Origin: Bacteroidia bacterium
GTDB lineage: Bacteria > Bacteroidota > Bacteroidia > J057 > JAIXKT01
Direction: 5' to 3'
DNA: 64,000 nt
Assembly (NCBI GenBank): GCA_026932145.1
Contig: JAIXKT010000046.1
Coordinates: 10,602-74,601 of the forward strand
Shown here: in pieces, positions 58,285 through 64,000 of the stretch
Layout of the letters: each line of letters begins with the position of its first letter
How positions within the stretch are numbered: position 1 is the first letter of the stretch
The notes under the pieces: model-generated
Databases searched by the model: none
The model's input: only the letters and a program-made list of their open reading frames with translations
What the model was told of the DNA's origin: nothing
Program-made: the position numbers and the translations under genes

Positions 58285-59574
58285 ATGGCAGGAACAAAAA
58301 TTAGAATTGAGAATCGTCACTTGCAAGTGCCCAACGACCCGATTATACCTTTTATAGAAGGAGATGGTACAGGGCCGGATATTTGGCGGGCAGCCGTTCG
58401 GGTGATGGATGCAGCCGTCGAAAAGGCATACAAAGGATCTAAAAAAATCATCTGGAAAGAAGTACTCGCCGGTGAAAAAGCGTTTAAGCAAACCGGAAAT
58501 TGGCTGCCGGAAGAAACCCTAAATGAAATCAGAGAGCATTTAGTAGCTATCAAAGGCCCCTTAACTACACCTGTTGGAGGCGGAATCCGCTCTTTAAATG
58601 TAGCACTCCGTCAAATCTTAGACTTATATGTATGTTTAAGACCAGTTCAGTATTTTGCAGGAGTTCCCTCCCCAGTAAAACACCCGGAATTGGTGGATAT
58701 GGTTATTTTTAGAGAAAATACCGAAGATATTTATGCCGGCATAGAGTATTCCGGTGGGTCAGCAGATGCGGCCAAAATGCTTTCTTTTTTAGAAAAAGAA
58801 TTTCCGAAAGCATTTAATACGATTCGTTTTGGCACACAGGAAAAGGCAGCAGAATATTGGAAACTTGCAGGCATGAATATCCCAACAGAAGTATGTGTAG
58901 GAATTGGAATTAAGCCGGTTAGCTATAGCGGAAGCGTTCGTTTGATATACAGTGCAATTCAATATGCGATTGAAAATAACCGCAAGAATGTAACCTTAGT
59001 GCACAAAGGAAACATCATGAAGTTTACCGAAGGTTCTTTTCGTGATTGGGGCTACAAAGTAGCCAAAGAGATGTTTGGAGCAGTTGAAATAGACGGTGGC
59101 CCTTGGTGTAAAATTCCCGAAGGTATGCCCGGAGCCGGTATCGTTATCAAGGATAGTATTGCTGATATTACGTTGCAACAAGTGCTTACCCGTCCCAATG
59201 ACTTTGATGTTATCGCAACCTTAAATCTAAATGGAGATTATCTAAGTGATGCATTAGCGGCTCAAGTTGGCGGAATCGGGATAGCACCGGGAGCTAACAT
59301 AAACTATGTCAGCGGCCATGCTATTTTTGAAGCTACTCATGGAACAGCCCCCAAATACGCCAATCAAGATAAGGTGAATCCGGGTTCTGTCGTTCTCAGC
59401 GGCGAAATGATGCTTCGCTATATGGGTTGGAAAGAAGCTGCTGACTTGATTCTCAAAGGATTAAACGGAGCTATCACCAGCAAACGGGTTACCTATGACT
59501 TTGAGCGCCTAATGGAAGGAGCTACTCTCGTTAAATGCTCCGAATTTGGTGATGAAATTATCAAAAATATGTAA
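58285..59574 (+). CDS. icd: NADP-dependent isocitrate dehydrogenase
   Basis: Oxidises isocitrate to 2-oxoglutarate and CO2 in the TCA cycle. The 429 residues align with the E. coli-type enzyme from [20 protein letters not shown] to [20 protein letters not shown]. The substrate-site Ser is in [12 protein letters not shown], Arg residues in LRPVQYFAG and [13 protein letters not shown], metal-binding Asp in [11 protein letters not shown]. The coenzyme loop [17 protein letters not shown] has Lys-Tyr, which indicates NADP rather than NAD. The Ser used for phosphorylation control in E. coli is conserved, but no kinase gene is adjacent. Single gene ending at a hairpin. Confidence 0.96.
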   Translation: MAGTKIRIENRHLQVPNDPIIPFIEGDGTGPDIWRAAVRVMDAAVEKAYKGSKKIIWKEVLAGEKAFKQTGNWLPEETLNEIREHLVAIKGPLTTPVGGGIRSLNVALRQILDLYVCLRPVQYFAGVPSPVKHPELVDMVIFRENTEDIYAGIEYSGGSADAAKMLSFLEKEFPKAFNTIRFGTQEKAAEYWKLAGMNIPTEVCVGIGIKPVSYSGSVRLIYSAIQYAIENNRKNVTLVHKGNIMKFTEGSFRDWGYKVAKEMFGAVEIDGGPWCKIPEGMPGAGIVIKDSIADITLQQVLTRPNDFDVIATLNLNGDYLSDALAAQVGGIGIAPGANINYVSGHAIFEATHGTAPKYANQDKVNPGSVVLSGEMMLRYMGWKEAADLILKGLNGAITSKRVTYDFERLMEGATLVKCSEFGDEIIKNM

Positions 59575-59602
59575 AGCTATTTTTCTTAGCTTGACATATT
59601 CC

Positions 59603-59640
59603 CAAAACGAAGTCAAAAACTACATTGGCTTCGTTTTGCC
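59603..59640 (+). terminator. Terminator of icd
   Basis: CAAAACGAAGTC (59603-59614) pairs with GGCTTCGTTTTG (59627-59638), 12 bp with one G-U, followed by CCTTTTAAT. It lies 28 bases after icd and just before the flippase gene start at 59655. Confidence 0.75.
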
Positions 59641-59654
59641 TTTTAATAGTTAAG

Positions 59655-60920
59655 ATGGAAAATTTGTTCAAAAAAATCACCGAAACCAGAATCCTGCAAC
59701 TTGTTCAGGGTTTTCGCTTTTTGGCAAACTTTATCTTGTCTATTATTTTAGCCCGCATTGCTACCCAAAATCAATTACAGCAGTATGAATCAATTACATT
59801 ATTGATTTCTACCATTAGTTTTTCGGTATTATCGGGAATTTCCACGGCTTTTTTGCCGGAGTTAGTACGTAACAATTCAGCCACGAATTGGAATAATAGC
59901 GTTTTGGCTGCCTTAATAGTTAGCTGTGTTTTGGGAATTATTGGTTTAGGATATTCTTTTGTCAAAGAACTTTCGTGGGTAGAATCTGGATTGATTACCG
60001 TTATTTTGGTATTTCAGCCGGTTTCAAATCTACTTGAATATCAACTGTTTTTCAAACGATTATTCAAGCAAGTTTTATTTTGGAGCGTGATTTCTGCGGT
60101 ATCAGTAGTTTTGTTGGGGGGAGTATTATTTGAGTATTGGGGAGTAACTGGATGTTTGAGTTGGATTGCCATACTTGCTTTGCTGCGTTTTGGTGTTGTT
60201 TGCAGTTTGCTAACTTTTCCGGTAGAGATTAGTTGGGCACATTTAAGGTATTGGTTTTTATGTTGGTTACCGCTTATTGGCGTTACCTTAGTTGCGGGAA
60301 TTGCAGATTACATGGACGCTTGGTTGGTACGTTATATCAAAATAGAAGAATTTGTTGGCTACCGTTATGGTGCCAGAGAACTACCTATTTCTACGCTGTT
60401 GGCAAATGGTATTTCTCTTTCTTATTCTGCTAAATTAGCAGTAAATCGCAGTAAGTTGGTACTGAATGAGTTAAAAGAAGAAATTCAGCAATTTATTTGG
60501 TTGATGTTTGGTATAACGGTATTTTTAATGTTATTCACAAAGCTATTGTTTACATGGGTTTATGGAGATAGGTTTATCAAAGCGTCTGAAATTTTTTTTT
60601 GGTATTTATTTTTGTGCATTCCCCGCGGGCTTTTTCCTCAAATTCTATTGATAAGTTACGGTGCTTATCAAGTACAATTTTGGGTTACCTTAATAGAAAC
60701 GGTTATACATATTGCATTAAGTTGGGTTTTTATTTCGTATTTTGGGCCTGTTGGGGCAGCTTTTTCGGCAATAATTTCCTATAGTTTAGAAAAAGTAATG
60801 TTATGGGGAATCTGCCGGCATAGAAATTGGCCTATTAACAGCATAATTCCTATCAAAACTTGGTTGATTACCAGCATCTTAACGATATTTTGGGGAATAA
60901 TTATTCTTATTTTTTGCTGA
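59655..60920 (+). CDS. Polysaccharide-type flippase (Wzx/MATE-like, MOP superfamily)
   Basis: A ~421-residue inner membrane protein with about twelve helices, of the MOP flippase superfamily that moves lipid-linked oligosaccharides to the periplasmic face. ATG 59655 is chosen (MENLFKKITETRILQLVQGF); an earlier in-frame start falls in the icd terminator stem. TM1 is FLANFILSIILARIATQNQL; helix pairs follow through SLEKVMLWGICRHRNWP, and the last helix is LITSILTIFWGIIILIF. No glycosyltransferases or polymerase are near, so the glycan is unknown. Its end faces the fusion channel gene, 80 bases away, with no clear terminator. Confidence 0.85.
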   Translation: MENLFKKITETRILQLVQGFRFLANFILSIILARIATQNQLQQYESITLLISTISFSVLSGISTAFLPELVRNNSATNWNNSVLAALIVSCVLGIIGLGYSFVKELSWVESGLITVILVFQPVSNLLEYQLFFKRLFKQVLFWSVISAVSVVLLGGVLFEYWGVTGCLSWIAILALLRFGVVCSLLTFPVEISWAHLRYWFLCWLPLIGVTLVAGIADYMDAWLVRYIKIEEFVGYRYGARELPISTLLANGISLSYSAKLAVNRSKLVLNELKEEIQQFIWLMFGITVFLMLFTKLLFTWVYGDRFIKASEIFFWYLFLCIPRGLFPQILLISYGAYQVQFWVTLIETVIHIALSWVFISYFGPVGAAFSAIISYSLEKVMLWGICRHRNWPINSIIPIKTWLITSILTIFWGIIILIFC

Positions 60921-61000
60921 TTACTTCCTTTTTTACGGAATGATAGGTTTTTAGCTTAGAAATTAAAAGTTATAATTTACTTGATTTTTCGGTAAGAATA

Positions 61001-63166
61001 CTACACAAAAAGCACATAGAATATCAACGCCGGATAAAGTATTGCCAATAATAGCCGAAATCGCTGTAGTTTATAGGTTTTCATATATTCTGCATCATAA
61101 ATTGAATTTAGAATAATAACGCTGACAAAAGAGAGAAACACCACAAAGAAGGTTAGCCAAAAAAGTAAGTCTGCTCGGGTCAGATAATTACTATTTGGAA
61201 TCATTTCGCTTAATGAAATACTGAATGCTACAATAGAGAAGAAAATACCGACACTCACCTCTCCAATATTTTCAAAGCTTAAATCTTGGATAAATAGAAT
61301 AGCGACTCCCACAAACCCGATCAAGATAAGCGGCAAAATAATTTGTAAATAACTGCGTAACGCAACCCGCTCTACAATTAACCGAAAAATAAAGTTTTTA
61401 AATTTCTTTAATGTTCCGGGTTTTCCTTGCGGGTCGCCTTTGATACTTTTAGAAATTAAATTATCTATGGTTATGTAGGTTTCAAGTTTATTCCAACCGG
61501 ATACTTTAAATTTTTCAATAGTTTCTGAATCAAGCATCAATGCACTTTGGTCAAAACTGATTTTTAATCGGTCATCGGGGCTTAATATTTCTATATTAAT
61601 GGAAAGTTCTTGGGTATCAAAAGGGAAGTCATTCAGCACATAGTCCACATAAAAAATGCCGGAAACGCGGTAAAGCCGGTAAAGAACCCCCTTATCTACA
61701 TTTTCAATAATCATCTCTCGGGTACTTTCGCTGCTTTTCATATTTTGAAAAGAAATATATTTTTCAACGTCTTCACTGCTGCTATCCATCTTGACCCAGT
61801 AATAAAAATCTGCCGTAAAAGAGTTAGAGGCTATGTTTAGGTCATAAATATCCTGAATTTCCATGCCGAAGAGTAAATTGGGGATGATTTCTCGCCGGTT
61901 ATTCAGTTGCTTAGACATAGAAAGAAGTTTCCCTTGATGATAGCGGCTAAAAAATAGCTCAGGAACTAAAACGCCTTTATTATCAAACGAATAAATATCA
62001 TTTTCACTGGCTAATGTGCCTCCCCTCAATAACTTAAACTGGTCTTGAATTAATTTCCTGCTGATGTTATCGGTATGTTCATTCAGGATTTTATGGAGTT
62101 CTTTATGGTTAGGTATTGACTTTTGGAGGTTCTTCAAGGCATCATTTTTGATGATTGCCTGCCGAATAAAACTCATGGCATCTACACAGCGTTTAACAAA
62201 CAGGGGAGCATTTACATTGTTAAAAACTTCGGGGTATTTAACCGAAAAATCACTTAAATCACGGTGTACTTTTTGGGACATTGCATCCGTTGGGTTAGTG
62301 ATTAGAATGAGTTCATTGTTATTTCCAGTCCCAAAGCCTTTGATAGCATCTCCATTAGCAATATAGGCATGGCCGATTAAACGTAAATCATCAAGATTTT
62401 TGTCTAAATACTGCAATAACTCATTTCCCCAGTTGCTGTGCACATTGATAACCAATAGTTTCTTTTTTTGTTCAGGATAAGTCGCGTAATATCGTTTGAT
62501 GTCTTGGGTGATTTTGGCCAAGCTATCTGGGTTTATTGTTTGGGCTGATGAAACACTGAATATTTTGTTTATCAATATATTACGATTTTTAAATGCTTCG
62601 TAATAACCCTGTGTTAGGGTGTAGTCTTGTTCGGTGATAAAATTAACGTTGTGTTCTTGCAGCGCATTGTGGATGTAAATAGCGAGGTCTTCTGGTACTT
62701 CATCACTATTTCCGGTAAAAATAGAGGCTTGCCCAAAGTCCACATTGTTATGGTCTGCATTCATTGCAATAACGGGTAGTTTATATCGCCGAATAATATC
62801 ATGGGCAGCACCGATGTGCTTTCCCCAAGTATTATCAATTATGGCAATAATGGTCGTGTCTGCTGCAATCAATTTATAAACACTATCAGCACCGCTGGCT
62901 GTACGCTGACAATCAAAGGTCTTTAGCTGCAACTGAACACCCGATAATTCTTTGTTTAATTCTGCAACATATTGCTCTAAAACATATTGATGCAGCACAT
63001 CAAACTTATTTTTTTCTTGGTCTTTAATAGGGGTTGCGCTATTTGCATCTGTGAATCTACCCACATAAGCAATATATCGTACGGAACTTTTTTTTTCTCC
63101 ACAACTAAACAGTAAAGTAATTAAAACTGTACTAATCAGGAAAGTACGAACGATTTGAAAAATCAT
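61001..63166 (-). CDS. Lipoprotein fusing a periplasmic-binding-protein-like domain to a pentameric ligand-gated ion channel
   Basis: A 721-residue protein from ATG 63166, which opens a lipoprotein signal (MIFQIVRTFLISTVLITLLF, then SC; lipobox LFSC, Cys22). Residues ~30-390 resemble a type 1 periplasmic binding protein: YIAYVGRFTDANSATPIKDQ, then TTIIAIIDNTWGKHIGAAHD, YKLPVIAMNADHNNVDF, KKLLVINVHSNWGNELLQYL. Residues ~430-590 are a Cys-loop-type ligand-binding sandwich without the cysteines: IQDIYDLNIASNSFTADFYY, then the loop DFPFDTQELSINIEI (about 513-527). Four helices follow: M1 606-626 with a conserved Pro (LQIILPLILIGFVG), M2 ~635-655, SEMIPNSNYLTRADL, M3 665-688, M4 704-721. This is the full channel topology. 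Earlier in-frame starts (to 63313) run through the promoter region and are rejected. Confidence 0.85.
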   Translation of the reverse strand: MIFQIVRTFLISTVLITLLFSCGEKKSSVRYIAYVGRFTDANSATPIKDQEKNKFDVLHQYVLEQYVAELNKELSGVQLQLKTFDCQRTASGADSVYKLIAADTTIIAIIDNTWGKHIGAAHDIIRRYKLPVIAMNADHNNVDFGQASIFTGNSDEVPEDLAIYIHNALQEHNVNFITEQDYTLTQGYYEAFKNRNILINKIFSVSSAQTINPDSLAKITQDIKRYYATYPEQKKKLLVINVHSNWGNELLQYLDKNLDDLRLIGHAYIANGDAIKGFGTGNNNELILITNPTDAMSQKVHRDLSDFSVKYPEVFNNVNAPLFVKRCVDAMSFIRQAIIKNDALKNLQKSIPNHKELHKILNEHTDNISRKLIQDQFKLLRGGTLASENDIYSFDNKGVLVPELFFSRYHQGKLLSMSKQLNNRREIIPNLLFGMEIQDIYDLNIASNSFTADFYYWVKMDSSSEDVEKYISFQNMKSSESTREMIIENVDKGVLYRLYRVSGIFYVDYVLNDFPFDTQELSINIEILSPDDRLKISFDQSALMLDSETIEKFKVSGWNKLETYITIDNLISKSIKGDPQGKPGTLKKFKNFIFRLIVERVALRSYLQIILPLILIGFVGVAILFIQDLSFENIGEVSVGIFFSIVAFSISLSEMIPNSNYLTRADLLFWLTFFVVFLSFVSVIILNSIYDAEYMKTYKLQRFRLLLAILYPALIFYVLFV

Positions 63167-63177
63167 ACTTTGTTCGG

Positions 63178-63185
63178 CAAAGGTA
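63178..63185 (-). promoter_or_regulatory. -7 element for the PBP-channel fusion gene
   Basis: TACCTTTG (minus strand) matches TAnnTTTG, 11 bases before the ATG at 63166, supporting that start and a near-leaderless transcript. No convincing -33 box. Confidence 0.45.
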
Positions 63186-63251
63186 CATATTTTGATGCTT
63201 GTTTTTAGAACTAAAACAAACATCAATTTTTTTGATAAAAGTAGATATTTC

Positions 63252-63282
63252 TTTAAGCTAATGAAGTTAGGTATTATTTTTG
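63252..63282 (+). promoter_or_regulatory. Promoter of the lipoprotein gene at 63302
   Basis: TTTA (63252-63255), 19 bases, then TATTTTTG (63275-63282); one mismatch from TTTG-N19-TAnnTTTG. It is divergent from the fusion-channel promoter, about 67 bases away. Confidence 0.5.
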
Positions 63283-63301
63283 CGGATAAAACGTAAAAAG
63301 T

Positions 63302-63727
63302 ATGCCGTTTCAAAGTGTAATTAGGAAAGTTAATATTTGGGGACTCGTTTTTGCCATAGTTACCGTTTTGATTATGGGCTGTAAAAGCTCAAAAAACGAT
63401 AATCCGGTTCCTAACAACCTAAATACCACCTATACTCCCGGAACAGGCCGCCTAATTACCCGCATATTTGGGAGAAATGGAAATGGTAATAGCGCCGTTA
63501 GGGATGCCACTGTTACGCTCTATATGTCCAACACAGATTTACAAAATGATTATTTTTTGTACGAACTTTTAACCAACGGGTCAGGAGAAGCAGATTTTGG
63601 CTTTTTAAATGCCGGAAATTATTATCTATATGTTAGTAAGCGGCTTAATGATAGTTTGTATTCACGGATTGATGTAGTGCAGGTTCAGGAAGCAAAAGAT
63701 AACATTCGGAATATAAATCTGTATTAG
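63302..63727 (+). CDS. Small putative lipoprotein with a prealbumin-like domain
   Basis: A 141-residue lipoprotein. The signal peptide (VNIWGLVFAIVTVLIMGCKS) ends in lipobox IMGC. A short Asn/Pro-rich spacer leads to residues ~50-140, a beta sandwich of the carboxypeptidase-regulatory/SpaA-like type (GRLITRIFGRNGNGNSAVRD, ATVTLYMSNTDLQNDY, GSGEADFGFLNAGNYYLYVS, DVVQVQEAKDNIRNINLY). No enzymatic motif. It probably stabilises or binds another envelope protein; this is inference. It is divergent from the fusion channel and followed 44 bases later by an ABC permease gene. Confidence 0.75.
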   Translation: MPFQSVIRKVNIWGLVFAIVTVLIMGCKSSKNDNPVPNNLNTTYTPGTGRLITRIFGRNGNGNSAVRDATVTLYMSNTDLQNDYFLYELLTNGSGEADFGFLNAGNYYLYVSKRLNDSLYSRIDVVQVQEAKDNIRNINLY

Positions 63728-63771
63728 AAATACTGTTTTGTAGAAAGATGTAGCCCTGTTTATAGAAATTC

Positions 63772-64000
63772 ATGGTGCAGATTAAAAGGCTGTTGAGAAA
63801 AAATCCAGTGAGTTCTGCGATACTATTTCTATGGATTTTAGGTGGGATAATATCTTTCTTTTTTAGTGAAAAATCACAAATTATTGATTTAGAGAATAGT
63901 TTATTGAGACCCGGCCTTGCCGATCATTGGTTGGGTACTGATGACTTGGGGAGAGATGTAGCTGCCGGCATCCTGAATGGAAGTAGATATGCTTGGTTAA
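63772..64000 (+). CDS. ABC transporter permease, DppC/OppC-like (partial, runs off the window)
   Basis: The first 76 codons are present: MVQIKRLLRKNPVSSAILFL, a first membrane helix, then the characteristic LADHWLGTDDLGRDVAAGIL, NGSRYAWL. The HWLGTDxLGRDV motif after TM1 is diagnostic of the DppC/OppC family of dipeptide, oligopeptide or nickel importer permeases. The frame is open to the window end. The substrate and the rest of the operon lie outside. Confidence 0.88.
   Translation, partial: MVQIKRLLRKNPVSSAILFLWILGGIISFFFSEKSQIIDLENSLLRPGLADHWLGTDDLGRDVAAGILNGSRYAWL

Overview
The window is chromosomal DNA of a member of the phylum Bacteroidota, AT-rich and gene-dense. Class and genus are not resolvable from the sequence alone. 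The assignment rests on several points: two large secreted proteins with the type B (CHU-type, gliding-associated) C-terminal sorting domain of the type IX secretion system; a TPR/beta-propeller/OmpA protein of the PorE type; YfhO, DUF1573 and DUF5916 proteins; and start-proximal promoters with the Bacteroidota -7 element TAnnTTTG, best seen as TTTG-N19-TAGCTTTG before rimP.

Layout. 1-1290: IS5-family insertion sequence whose left end lies outside the window. 1468-3138: two overlapping lipoprotein genes and a decayed duplicate of one of them. 3312-8268 (+): purE, rplU-rpmA, dnaB (preceded by three DnaA-box-like 9-mers) and an Omp85-type outer membrane protein. 8314-25137 (-): nuoF, a PorE-like protein, htpG, an RND pump with its adaptor, an alpha/beta hydrolase, thrS-infC-rpmI-rplT, a barrel/TSP3/SPOR outer membrane protein and a double zinc-ribbon membrane protein. 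25484-31916 (+): a lipoprotein, gmd, a CoA-transferase, a MORN-type lipoprotein or secreted protein and YfhO. 31917-33260: two long perfect palindromes and a graveyard of fused IS5/IS3 remnants. 33261-34872 (-): rplM-rpsI-rpsB, without tsf next to it. 35014-37746 (+): a T9SS type B protein. 37852-41982 (-): dxs-gtrA, pncB and tRNA-Val. 42376-47918 (+): rimP-nusA-infB-purS. 48031-53753 (-): DUF1573 protein, then a class A PBP with a DUF5916 protein. 53927-54400: IS4-type transposase relic. 54474-60920 (+): a SprB-repeat T9SS protein, icd and a flippase. 61001-63166 (-): a fusion protein. 63302-64000 (+): a small lipoprotein and the start of a DppC/OppC-type permease.

How the genes work together. 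Much of the window is housekeeping: ribosomal proteins L21, L27, L20, L35, S2, S9 and L13, IF-2, IF-3, NusA, RimP, ThrS, DnaB, PurE/PurS, Icd, Dxs, PncB and NuoF. The rest is largely cell envelope: OM insertion, peptidoglycan synthesis and anchoring, T9SS cargo and machinery, efflux, and polysaccharide precursor synthesis and export.

Most striking is the gene at 61001-63166. It encodes one lipoprotein that joins an N-terminal periplasmic-binding-protein-like domain to a complete pentameric ligand-gated ion channel module (beta-sandwich with the FPFDTQ loop plus four membrane helices). It looks like a single-chain sensor channel. Other points of interest are the DnaA-box cluster before dnaB, an (AAT)11 microsatellite inside essential infB, chimeric IS remnants at the place where tsf would be expected, and a cysteine-motif lipoprotein with a decayed paralogue.
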